From: Zoroaster sp. YZ-2022
Taxonomy: Eukaryota > Echinodermata > Asteroidea > Forcipulatida > Zoroasteridae
Assembly (NCBI GenBank): GCA_029582265.1
Contig: CM055827.1
Location: 4,449,423 to 4,513,422, forward strand
Direction of reading: 5' to 3'
DNA length: 64,000 nucleotides
Position 1 is the first letter of the stretch. The number at the start of each line of letters is the position of its first letter. A program made the position numbers and the translations under genes. The notes beneath the pieces are model-generated. The model searched no databases, was not told where the DNA came from, and worked only from the letters and a program-made list of their open reading frames with translations. Of this stretch, positions 22,806-63,766 are shown one piece after another.

Positions 22806-23955
22806 GTATCGATGGATGGTGGTGACGGAGGTGGGGGAACGGGTGTTGAATTAGTGTCTTGGTTCGATCCGAGCGAAAGATCGGACGTTGCGATCAAAAT
22901 ATTATTGTTGTATCCTACGTACGTACCTATTCGTAAATTCATGTCGGATGGCATAAGGTATAAACCTTCTCCAATGACAAAGTTTAACTGCGATCGAGCG
23001 TATTGTAAAGAATCTTGGTACCTCTGAATAGAAGATTGTAAATCTATCGGAGAATCGATCGAAGCATCGAGAATATTTAAAAATTCTCTTTTAGCGTCTA
23101 AACCGGTACCAACTGTAAGAATTCCACTTTTAGCTTGAGCTTGAGCTCCCAATATCGCGTAAACGTACGTTCTTATAGAGTCGTTAATTCTATACCTATA
23201 TCCGTAAAACATTGAGCTTCGTCGAGTATAAAATTAACCCAAGCTCGTTCAGTCTGTGGAGATTGTGAAATGTAGGCGACAGTATACGTCGATGGATGAT
23301 CTCCAAAACCCATCTTTGTCGCGGTTTTATAATAATCATAATCACTCACGTCATTAAACCCAACATGCAAACTCGAATTATCGTAGTCTTTCCCAGGTAC
23401 CGGAATGTAACCGTTGTCGTAATAATAGGCTATTCCCAATCCTCCCGAGTACTTGTCTACTCGTTGTTTCCAATCTGATATTGTCGAAACGTGAAAGTCT
23501 CTACATATTTTATTATACGCGCCAATGTCTATATTGTTTTCAAACGCGCTCCAAAATTTTTGAAAAGACGCGGGACAGCTCATTTCTTTGAGCAATCGTT
23601 TAATTTGATAATAAACGTGAAATTTTAAAAACTACTAATCATCGGATTCGAATGAAACAAATGTTCGTAACTCACTCCGCATCCCGTCGTACTACACCAC
23701 GTTACAAAATTTATTTGATTTTGATAAAACTTTAGCGGATACGAATTCCAGCTATTTACAATCTCGTCGCTATCGACGTGAGGCAACTTGTACTTGCTAA
23801 AAGGATCAGCGAGTTCTACATTTAAAAAAATCATTTTCATTAATGTAAATATTTATATTCGTTAAATCGTTGGAAGAAATTGTTCCAGCTATAAAATCTC
23901 CGGATTGTAAATACCGTTTCGATAAATTACTCTGAAATGCTAAAGGAATCGGCAT
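22806..23955 (-). pseudogene. Unrecognised large cassette gene, three frameshifts
   Basis: The start is taken as ATG at 23,955 (protein begins MPIPLAFQSNLSKRYL), only 46 bases from the divergent + gene. The reading passes through frame changes at about 23,825 (A-run), 23,630 and 23,200. Segments in order include FYQNQINFVTWCSTTGCGVS, KEMSCPASFQKFWSAF, GLGIAYYYDNGYIPVPGKDY, NDSIRTYVYAILGAQAQAK and SQLNFVIGEGLYLMPSDMNL. Total length is near 380 residues. There is no signal peptide or membrane segment. The size, and the fact that it faces a penton-like gene, suggest a structural virion protein, but I recognise no fold and assign no function. Its 3' end runs, still open, into the zinc-finger gene. 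Confidence 0.5.
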
Positions 23956-24000
23956 TTTATTATAAACTAATATTATAAATTTAAATATAAAATCTATCAT
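23956..24000. promoter_or_regulatory. Divergent promoter region of the cassette
   Basis: Only 45 bases separate the two opposed start codons. The stretch is almost entirely A/T, with TTATTATAAAC and ATATTATAAATT-like words facing both ways. A shared two-way promoter is the simplest reading. Confidence 0.5.
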
Positions 24001-24675
24001 ATGATCGAAATTAAAAATTTTAACAAGCCAGTCGAATTAGATAATTTAATCGATAATCGTGACGGTAAACTCACAATTTCGTTAAAGACTGTTATCCTTT
24101 GGGTCGGTTACTATAACGTGCGTAAAAAAGAAAGAATATGGCGTCGTACACTAAATGAAAGAGGACAGCAGGAAGAAGAAACTGAGTTTATCGATCCTGG
24201 ACTTTATAATATAAAAGAAATTATCGACATTGTCTTAAATAACACGCCTTGGCTTACATTAGTTGTCGATAAAAAATCCGGCGAGTCTTTGCTAAATATT
24301 ACTTATCAAAACTACAAAATCAAATTTTCAGCCGGGCTAGCTAATTTACTCGGGTTTGAAAATGAATTTCTAGCTATGGGAGAGCATTGTGGAAAAATTG
24401 ATTTGCAACCTTTTAAAATAATGTACATTCATTGCGATCAAATTTCTACGAGCGAAAATTTTTTCAACGGGAAACCTTCGAGTATTTTAAACGTTCTTCC
24501 GTTACAAGATAAATCACTGGGGGAAAGTACCTGGATAGAATATTCTAATCCATTACGAAAAAATCTTAAAACTGATTTATTAAACGAATTGAGTTTTAAA
24601 ATTAAAGGTTCTATCGCCAGAGACATAAATAATCACAGTATGCCGGTTATTTTAACTGTCGAAATTAAATTTTAA
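24001..24675 (+). CDS. Penton-like protein (virus-like cassette)
   Basis: An intact 224-residue frame beginning MIEIKNFNKPVELDN and ending in TAA. The order of segments matches the Polinton penton at 40,155-40,916. Both have a helix with YNIKEIIDIV (there YKTVQEIIDAV), a strand with KSGESLLNITYQNYKIKF, then GLANLLGF (there FHTLGL), a central IMYIHCDQI (there MYVYCDIAE), LNVLPLQDK (there LRIVPIQ), and a final amphipathic strand LTVEIKF (there TTTLHFRR). The N-terminal third differs. A single jelly-roll minor capsid (vertex) role is therefore inferred, not proven. It is one of the few unbroken genes of the cassette. Confidence 0.55.
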   Translation: MIEIKNFNKPVELDNLIDNRDGKLTISLKTVILWVGYYNVRKKERIWRRTLNERGQQEEETEFIDPGLYNIKEIIDIVLNNTPWLTLVVDKKSGESLLNITYQNYKIKFSAGLANLLGFENEFLAMGEHCGKIDLQPFKIMYIHCDQISTSENFFNGKPSSILNVLPLQDKSLGESTWIEYSNPLRKNLKTDLLNELSFKIKGSIARDINNHSMPVILTVEIKF

Positions 24676-24695
24676 AAAATAAAGATATTATATAA

Positions 24696-25189
24696 ATGGC
24701 AAGTATTTACGGTCCTAGTCGAAGAAGCGAGCCAATTTCGTTTAGCGGTGGCGCTTTTGACAAAAAAATAATAATCCGTTTATTTATGAACGTCATGGAT
24801 ACATTGAACCGATTGAAATTCAACAAACAATAACTTTAATAAATTTATTCGAAGAACTTAACATTAAACTCGGGTGGGATGGTGTGTTTAGTCTACCCTT
24901 TTTCACGTTCGATAAAGCACCGACATACTGTTCAATTTTTGTAAAATTTATGAAGGTTAATGGTATTTATTCACACTCGGTAACGCGCAATTTTGTAGCT
25001 AATGTAGCTCATATTCCGTCTCCCGCTCGAGATAATAAATTTTCTTTTAACAACGAATCGCAGCATTTAGAATACGAAGTTTGCTACAAGACAGAACGCA
25101 AAAAAGTCTTTGTACGAGGAAAGTTTTTTGGCGCTGTAAACACAGGAATCTGTTTCGATATAAAAATAAAAAGTTTGCCGTTGGTTTAG
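24696..25189 (+). pseudogene. Small cassette gene, repeat copy 1 (one frameshift)
   Basis: It starts MASIYGPSRRSEPISFSGGA right after TATATAAATGG. A one-base change near 24,763-24,772 moves the rest to another frame, which continues through FEELNIKLGWDGVFSLPFF and EYEVCYKTERKKVFVRGKFF to IKIKSLPLV and TAG. About 164 residues. It has no recognised domain, no membrane segment, and a beta-rich look. The next gene is a diverged second copy. Confidence 0.5.
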
Positions 25190-25247
25190 CGCCTTCGCCA
25201 AAAACAAAAAAACAAACCATATTTAGTTTTTGTAATAGTTATTATAA

Positions 25248-25758
25248 ATGGCGAGCATTTACGGTCCTAGTCGTAAAAGCGGCAACAACGAGTACAGCGG
25301 TAGCGCCTACGGCAATAATCCGTACATCGTTGAACGAAGTGGGTATATTGTTGGAGATGAAATTCAACAAACGATAAACTTGTTTAATATAGGTCATATA
25401 TTTTACATCACGTGGTTTGGTTCATCGAGTCAACCATGGTTTGATGTCTTTGAAATAATAACAAACTGTTCAACTTATGCTAAAATAATTAAATGGTAAA
25501 AATAATTTTTATTCATCCGCATCAAAACGCAAAATAAACCCAGCGGATGGACCCGATTTTTTTGTAGAAAGTTTGGATGAAAGTTTTACTTTTGACAATG
25601 AATCAAAGCATTTAGAATGTGGAATTTGCTTCAAAATAGAAAATATCGGCTACAACAAAAACATCTTTGTACAAGCGACCTTTTTTGGCTCTCTAGAAAC
25701 TAGAATCTGTTACGTTATAAAAGTGGAAAGTTTTCCAGTTGCGCCTTCAGTAAAATAA
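25248..25758 (+). pseudogene. Small cassette gene, repeat copy 2 (decayed)
   Basis: Starts MASIYGPSRKSGNNEYSGSA after TTATTATAAATGG and ends with a segment (FDNESKHLECGICFKIENIG ... FFGSLETRICYVIKVESFPV) that parallels the end of the preceding gene. The middle is shortened and frameshifted. It is a tandem duplicate 552 bases downstream of copy 1 that has decayed further. Confidence 0.5.
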
Positions 25759-25799
25759 TTTTAAAAAAATTAAAAAAATATTTTTTTAATAATAGAATA

Positions 25800-26561
25800 A
25801 TGACGGATGCATTAGTAACCACCGATACAAGGTTTTATCCAACCACCTCTACCGAGGCAAAAGGCGCTACAAAGTTATATCCAACATTACCAGATACTTC
25901 CGGTAATGTAGATGTGAATGTGTTTCGATTACAAAAAATCGACGACATCCAGAAAGAAATTTAAAGCAGAGAAAAATGAGCGTGAGAAAACGTATAAAAA
26001 ATATAATAAAATCATCAAAACTTTATCTATCGTAGAAACAATGGCAGAATTTGGCTGTATGGGAGCCGGAGCAACTGGAATTGCCAGTATTGCCAGCGTT
26101 ATAGCAGCGCCGGTTGGATTCGTTTTAGAAGGACTAGCTTTAGGGCTAGGCGGTATGGCGATAGCGATGAGATACGCGAAATACAAACTAAATAAAACAT
26201 CAAAGAAACATAACGAGATAAGAGTTTTAGCAGAGAGTAAACTCAACACCATCGACAGTCACGTTTCAAAAGCGATCGAAGATGGTTCTATAAGCCAAGA
26301 AGAATTTCTTTTAATCAACGAGGAGCGAAACAAGTACTCGGAGATGAAAGAAAATATTAGAACAAAATTTACGCCGAAAAATGTCGCTCCAACAGATGTT
26401 AAAACCATCATCGATAAAGAAAAAAAAGACCTTGTAGAAAAACTTTTAAATTTAAAGTAAGCTTTTCTATAGAAAAATCTTACAACAATCAAGTTTTAAT
26501 CGAAAGAATTGTAGAACAACGTCTACAAGATAGACCACCCGCGTATAATCCAAAATTTTAA
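25800..26561 (+). pseudogene. Cassette membrane-type protein with coiled C-terminal half
   Basis: It opens MTDALVTTDTRFYPTTSTEA at 25,800. A frame change at the A-run 25,932-25,939 leads into a charged segment, then a Gly/Ala-rich hydrophobic stretch (about 26,050-26,165, with GAGATGIASIASVIAAPVGF) long enough for one or two membrane passes. A helical charged half with KKHNEIRVLAESKLNTIDSH follows. The main frame stops at 26,460. A +1 frame continues without a stop to 26,561 and ends RPPAYNPKF. A virion membrane or membrane-active protein is a guess from the profile only. Confidence 0.45.
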
Positions 26562-26562
26562 T

Positions 26563-26877
26563 TTATAAACAACTCGTATTTTTTTTATTTATCAACTCTT
26601 TTATAACAAGATTAAAATTTCTTCTAGCTCTCCCTTCAACGCGGTTTAAACAATTTATTTTTAATATATTACCGCATTTCGTACATAAATATGTCTTTGC
26701 TTTTGTACCATTTTTACATCTTCGACACGGAACTGGTATACATTTTCCGTGTCGAATACGCCACTGATGTTGAGGACAAAATACGTCGCCGGCCACACTA
26801 GGTATACAACACTTGTCTGTTTTGCCTACTAAAAGCCATTCGCACGGCATAATTGCTTTTGATAAATAGTTTACCAT
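26563..26877 (-). CDS. Cys/His-rich cassette protein, copy 1 (104 aa)
   Basis: Contains an ordered set of zinc-ligand-like pairs: CEWLLVGKTDKC, then GDVFCPQHQWRIRHGKCIPV, PCRRCKNGTK and LCTKCG, followed by a basic tail. It is a shorter paralogue of the minus gene at 27,022-27,375, lacking that gene's N-terminal ~45 residues. The 20 bases up to and including ATG (GTAGTATAATAAAGACGATG) are identical in both genes. Likely a zinc-binding protein; function unknown. Confidence 0.5.
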   Translation of the reverse strand: MVNYLSKAIMPCEWLLVGKTDKCCIPSVAGDVFCPQHQWRIRHGKCIPVPCRRCKNGTKAKTYLCTKCGNILKINCLNRVEGRARRNFNLVIKELINKKNTSCL

Positions 26878-27021
26878 CGTCTTTATTATACTACATACAT
26901 CTTTTCAAATCGTTTTTTCATTTTTTTAACTTGGTTTTTCAATATCTTTTTTTTAATTTTTTTTTTTACTATAAACGAGTTGTTTTATTTGCCAACTCTT
27001 TCATGACAAGTTTAAATTTTA

Positions 27022-27375
27022 TTAATAACCTTCACATCTTGTACATAATGGAGGAGACGTCTTGGTACCCATCTTACATTTCATACATGGAACTGGTATA
27101 GATTTTCCAGCCTTTATACGATACCGATGCAACCCACAAAACCTATCACCACATACACCTAATTTAGAACACATTCTAGTTGAACCCACTAAAAGCCATT
27201 CACATAATCTAATCTTTTCAACTGGTAAAGCATTAAAATGCTTTTTAATCCACAACAAATAATCAGTTTTAATCGCTCTACCGTACTTGCCAGATGGCTC
27301 ACCCATCAGTATATTATTTGTTTCAACAAACTCTTTCAGTTGTGCAACAGTCTTTGACCAAAATCCAATCTCCAT
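27022..27375 (-). CDS. Cys/His-rich cassette protein, copy 2 (117 aa)
   Basis: The N-terminal 45 residues (WSKTVAQLKEFVETNNILMG and following) have the helix-turn-helix look of a SAP-type DNA-binding module. They are followed by the same zinc-ligand pattern as copy 1: CEWLLVGSTRMC, FCGLHRYRIKAGKSIPVPCM, CKMGTK, LCTRC. The frame is intact. SAP assignment is an inference from spacing of hydrophobic residues only. Confidence 0.5.
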   Translation of the reverse strand: MEIGFWSKTVAQLKEFVETNNILMGEPSGKYGRAIKTDYLLWIKKHFNALPVEKIRLCEWLLVGSTRMCSKLGVCGDRFCGLHRYRIKAGKSIPVPCMKCKMGTKTSPPLCTRCEGY

Positions 27376-27395
27376 CGTCTTTATTATACTACTAG
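27376..27395 (-). promoter_or_regulatory. Conserved leader of the Cys-rich genes
   Basis: GTAGTATAATAAAGACG directly before ATG, identical before the paralogue at 26,878-26,894. The + genes of the cassette have a similar A/T word (TTATAAATGG) abutting their ATG. A promoter or cap-proximal signal next to the start codon is likely. Confidence 0.45.
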
Positions 27396-27499
27396 ATTTT
27401 TTGAAACTGAAAAATCAGTTTTCTAAGTTCGTTTTTCAATATCTTAAAAAAAAAAAATCTTTTAACTAAGTTTTTTCAATATCTTTTTTTAAATTGTCT

Positions 27500-28050
27500 A
27501 TAAAAAAAAAAAAAGTCAACCACCTCTGATGACGTCTTCAACCACCTCTGATGATGACGTCATCAACCACATCCAAACACCGCCCCTAACATGGGTAGTG
27601 AGCAAAAACCCCCATTTTATCTCGACTGGAGGTAAGATTGGGTCATGTCTGTGTACGAAATGTCACACAATTTCAAGATCTGTAAGATGATGCAAAGATT
27701 GTGTAAATATCTTTTGTGGTTCATGAGATATGATTTTTTTAAATATTAAAATTGGACTTTAGTGTAGTAGTATTTCGATATCTGATGACGTCACCACGAC
27801 GTCACAACTTTACCTGAAACTATATGTCATAATGTTATTCACAATTACATTTTATGGTCTAAATATGTATCAAGTTTGAAGGCTCTGTGATCTTTAGAAC
27901 TGTTTTTTTGTTCGATAAGTCTCATCGAGAAGGAGAGGGGAAAGAAGGAGAGGGGAAAAACCGAACAATTTCAAAGAGGTGTTCGCGCTGTCGCACGAAC
28001 ACCTAAAAAACCGAACAATTTCAAGAGGTGTTCGCGCTGCTGTATGCATG
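27500..28050. promoter_or_regulatory. Non-coding region with CRE-like repeats and repeated hairpin
   Basis: After the cassette: CAACCACCTCTGATGACGTC occurs twice (27,518-27,560), with palindromic GATGACGTCATC in the second copy. Further CACGACGTCAC words lie near 27,790. A 32-base unit (AACCGAACAATTTCA, then AGAGGTGTTCGCGCTG) occurs twice at 27,958-28,040, the first with a hairpin of AGGTGTTCG pairing with CGAACACCT. It could be the outer, non-coding end of the cassette element, but no matching left end was found. Confidence 0.35.
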
Positions 28051-28464
28051 CTATAGTTTTCATTTTAGTATGTTATTACTATTTTATGGGTTGGTGATTC
28101 CAAAAAGATCACTGACAACTGAGAAAAAATGAATTGTTAGGTACAAAGCTGAGGCCCCGCCCATTTTAGATGATATGCCACGCATCAATGCCTGTGGCTT
28201 AGTATACAGGATATAGTTTACGTTTTTAGTATTGAATCACTATTTTATATATAATATATAAAAAAATTAGGGCCTTGGAATTGGCCAATTAGTGTAATTA
28301 CGTAACTAATGAGTTTTAGATCATTTGGGATTATAAATTTCATGACATGCTTACTGTTAAGCCGAGTTGTAGCCTTATGCACATAAATCGCTCCCGTGTT
28401 TAATGGGAACATTTCGGTCGATCCTTGCGTCTTTAAATCTGTTGCTGATTCACATGGGCTTTAC
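28051..28464. other. Spacer, no feature recognised
   Basis: AT-rich non-coding sequence between the hairpin region and the SINE. Nothing coding or repeated was recognised. Confidence 0.5.
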
Positions 28465-28816
28465 ATAATAATAATAATAATAATGTGTGGATTTATATAG
28501 CGCACGTATCCACCAACTAAGTGGTGCTCAAGGCGCATTATATTATTATCCCTGCTCATAAGGCTCATAAATCATTCCTGAAACCATCTCAGCTCCCTGG
28601 GGAGTATACAGCTCAATTGCTGCCATTTCTAGCGCATATAGAGCAAACCAACTCTGCCTTCACAGGTACCCATTTAACTCCTGGATGGAGAGAAGCAATT
28701 ATGATAAAGTGTCTTGCTCAAGGACACAAGTGTCACGGCCGTGATTCGAACCCACATTATGTTGCTAACACCAGAACTTGAATCCGGTAAGCTAGACCGC
28801 TCGGCCACAACACCCC
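28465..28816 (-). mobile_element. tRNA-derived SINE, reverse orientation
   Basis: It reads on the minus strand from the tRNA-like head at 28,816 (TGTTGTGGCCGAGCGGTCTA, then B-box GGGTTCGAATC near 28,750) to an (ATT)n tail at 28,465-28,485. It is the same family as 13,996-14,395 and 55,850-56,236. CATGGGCTTTACA just left of the tail and CATGGGATTTACA just right of the head may be an imperfect target duplication. Confidence 0.8.
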
Positions 28817-28829
28817 CATGGTATTTACA

Positions 28830-29322
28830 TGGGATTTACATGGGCTTATAGCTAACAGGTTGCCTCCAAGAATGAAGCACCATGATCTCTGTTCAATAGG
28901 TCACGTGTTGGAACCAACGGGGGTACAAAATTGGTGGTATACGGATAGATGTCAGTGTTTTTATGCACTAAATTTCGTGGGCCAGACGGGAACCAGTCAT
29001 AAAACATTCAGGACAGTTTTGTGGCATACATAGTAACGTTATATTGCATTTGCAATAGTCAGTCGACGTCCAGCTATATGCGATTGTATGGTCCACTGTG
29101 GTTGATTTGAGGGCTTCTAGTAGGCTTATGCTCCATGGTTGAGCAACGTTAGTGAATCTGATTCTATTGAAACGATGCGTGGCAGTGAGTCAAGCAACAC
29201 AATTATTCACAACTATTGCCCTCCAAATTACCTTCATAGTCAATCATTGCTCTCTCTCTATTTTATCCACTGGCTGAAGGCTTCGTTTCTATAAAGCTCC
29301 CACCGAAACGTACACACACAAC
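28830..29322. promoter_or_regulatory. Upstream region of SLC22 copy B
   Basis: Non-coding. A TATAAAG word at 29,290-29,296 lies only 27 bases before the start codon, which would leave almost no leader, so it may not be the TATA box. Nothing else was recognised. Confidence 0.3.
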
Positions 29323-61008
<31,686 letters not shown>

Positions 61009-61288
61009 GTGAGTTTGCGTTACAATTCATCATTTATTGTCCTTAACCAGAAAATAAAAAAGATTGAAAACAAATATGCCCTTACATTTGTTGAGCCATT
61101 GTGGCTGGATAGATCCATCACCCAATAAAGAGGTGATCTCAGGGGGTATAGATCCAGAGGGGATCCAGACGTCTCGACCTTTTCCTTTTGGCTGTCATTG
61201 TGTTATTTTTTTTATGTTTTATTTATTTTTTAAGCTTGTAGAGACTAAGCGGCTGCAACCCTCTCCCATCCTATAGAAATAAAATTTA

Positions 61289-63385
61289 AACTAGAGATTC
61301 AGAGTTTGTCTTGACACAAACTCTAGGTGTTCGGAGTCAAAAAAATAATAAGAATTCCTCAGTACTATTTTTGTTCTAACATGTTAAAGAAATTCCTAGA
61401 AAGACCTAGATGTGTCTTGAGGTCCTGAAAAAACAATTCCCTTGAGGGTAAAGACTGCTACAGATAGGATAAGTCCATATAAAATAATTTTAATCATACA
61501 TTAACTCCTTTGATGAATGGATAAACTTCAAATGCTGGCCATTGGATCACAAAGTTTCACAGACTCTGACACACCTTGTAGCAGTAGCACAAATGGATAC
61601 CGTTGATCTGAAATATAAACGAATCATGTAAAAACAATATTAAATGTTTTCAAAGAGGGACACGTTTTATAAGTACATGGACCAATAATAAAGTATTTGA
61701 AATTTCAGAGAAGTTCTAATTTATGTGAATGAGGAAGATAATATGTCCAGTGAACATGCTGTAAAAAATAATAGGAAAGTTTTATAAGTAGTTAAGTACA
61801 TGGACCAAGAATAAAGTATTTGAAATTTCAGAGGTTTTATAAGTACATGGACCAAAAATAAAGTATTTGAAATTTCAGAGAAGTTCTAATTTATGTGAAT
61901 AAGGAAAATAATATGTCACAGTGAACATGCTGTAAAAAATAATAGGAAGGTTTTATAAGTACATGGACCAAGAATAAAGTATTTGAAATTTCAGAGAAGT
62001 TCTAATTTATGTGAAACAAAATGGGGAAAATAGTGTATAATTTTGGAGTAGCTGGACCATTGAAATTGAAAAGGGCATTGGTTGTTTTCAAAATTGCACA
62101 CAATTATTCTTGACAAAATCCTTCCTCCATGATGTGACTGTTTCATTATCTCAATAAAGGTGCTGATATTTGTTTCTGGTCTACTTTAGTGAGAAAATTA
62201 AGTGCCAGTATAAAGTAAACTGCAATGCAGCCATCACCACACAGGACATAAGTACTACTAGTATTATGAGGAACTACAGACACTATAGTGTAGCTAAATT
62301 AACTTGTACTTCTACCAACTCGTACTCCACTGGATGTCAACCTATACGCATGCCAGTAAATATTCAGTAATAAATATTTGTACGGGTCGAGTTGACCAAA
62401 ATGAGTGTGAATTGGTAAAAGTACGAGTTGGCACGCATACGAGTTGACACGCATACGAGTTGACCTGTTTCACTCCAGGCGCAGCACATGTGATACCACT
62501 GCCACACTAAGGTTTTTAATGTTAACCATGGTTTTATATAGTCAATATCTATAAAATTATACTAAAACGAACATACATCTATAAAAAATGTGAAAGTTTA
62601 CATACCTTCAAACGAAACCAAGTAATGAAGACCACTTCCATTAATTGTGCACGGATTCTCAAATGATCTGTTAACGTAAGACGTTAAACCATACCATCGT
62701 GTAGCCTATAAACTGAAGATTGTTGATGACTTGAACAGTTACGATACTGCATTTGGATGTGGTGTCAACGCTGTCTCGGGGTGCTGTAGGCTGGAACTCA
62801 GTCTGAGCCATGATGCATTGGAATCAACATGCTGTAAAAAATAATAGGAAAGTTTTATATGGACCAAGAATAAAGTATTTGAAATTTCAGAGAAGTTCTA
62901 ATTTATGTGAATGGGGAAAATATTGTATAATTTTTGAGTAGCTAATACTCAGTCATATAGTTTCATGTGAGAGATGTCTGAGAGAGGCCTCCCCAGGGAG
63001 CAGGGACAAGTACATGTATTGTGTCATGAATATTGTGCATTTTTCCTGTGAAATAATTGTCTATGTAAGTTGATTTGTATCTAAGAAGGGTAAACAAATT
63101 TAGGAAAAGTGCAGTAAACAATCACTACTCAACGTTAATTTGTGCACAAACTGAAGATTTAGGAGAAAACAAAAATTACAAAATATGGCATAAAATTTCT
63201 ACTGAAAAATTGCCATAACCTTAACAACTGAATTTTCCTATCCTTATTTATATTCTAAATCCATTTTGGTGACATCTGTTCATATTTTTGTTAGAAAAGT
63301 GGCGAGTTGTTTACTGTCCAAAGTATGTTCACGTAGGCCTAACTAACGTTAAGTTAAACAGGCACAATGCAACGACAGTAGTATA
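61289..63385. other. Sequence beyond the duplicated block; no gene recognised
   Basis: Similarity to copy A ends at about 61,288. A dispersed repeat with core AATAAAGTATTTGAAATTTC occurs at about 61,687, 61,813, 61,858, 61,973 and 62,868, the first four with a period of up to about 130 bp. GCATACGAGTTGAC words repeat at 62,425-62,470. The final SLC22 exon was searched for and not seen. Confidence 0.5.
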
Positions 63386-63766
63386 TGATGCGCATCATAC
63401 CATGGATTGAGGTGGATTGAAGTGGAGGCGAAGGTGGGAGCCATTACAAATTGCACAAACTGGACAAAATCACTGCAGACAAACTGAGGTGGGATTGAGG
63501 TGGGATTGAGCAATGTGGTGGAGGGAGCACCATATTTTTTTTTTTTCTATTTTTTTCTTCCATTTTTTTTTTTTTTATAAAAAAAATTGAAAAAAAATTG
63601 AAGTTGGCCATCAAAAAAAAAAATTATGGTGCTCCCTCCACCACATTGCTCAATCCCACCTCAGTTTGTCTGCAGTTTGTCTGCAGTGATTTTGTGCAGT
63701 TTGTAATGGCTCCACCACCTCCGCCTCCACCTCAATCCACCTCAATCCATGGTATAATGCGCATCA
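63386..63766. repeat. Fold-back inverted repeat, ~155-bp arms
   Basis: TGATGCGCATCATACCATGG opens the left arm, and its near-perfect reverse complement closes the right arm at 63,766. The arms run inward to AGGGAGCACCATA/TATGGTGCTCCCT and enclose a T-run and A-run loop at about 63,533-63,625. Each arm has its own small tandem duplication (GGTGGGATTGA at left, CAGTTTGTCTG at right). Confidence 0.85.

Larger units (their letters stand above)
22806..27500. mobile_element. AT-rich virus-like gene cassette (candidate undescribed element)
   Basis: Seven or eight tightly packed genes: one long minus-strand gene (ending near 22,806, starting 23,955), then + genes at 24,001, 24,696, 25,248 and 25,800, then minus genes at 26,877 and 27,375. 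Gaps are 20-60 bases, there are no plausible introns, and AT content is visibly higher than in flanking host exons. Two genes are tandemly duplicated. The 24,001 product has the layout of a Polinton penton. No terminal repeats are identified with certainty, and no polymerase, integrase or packaging ATPase is seen, so this is probably a fragment of a larger element. Frame breaks show it is no longer active. Confidence 0.55.
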
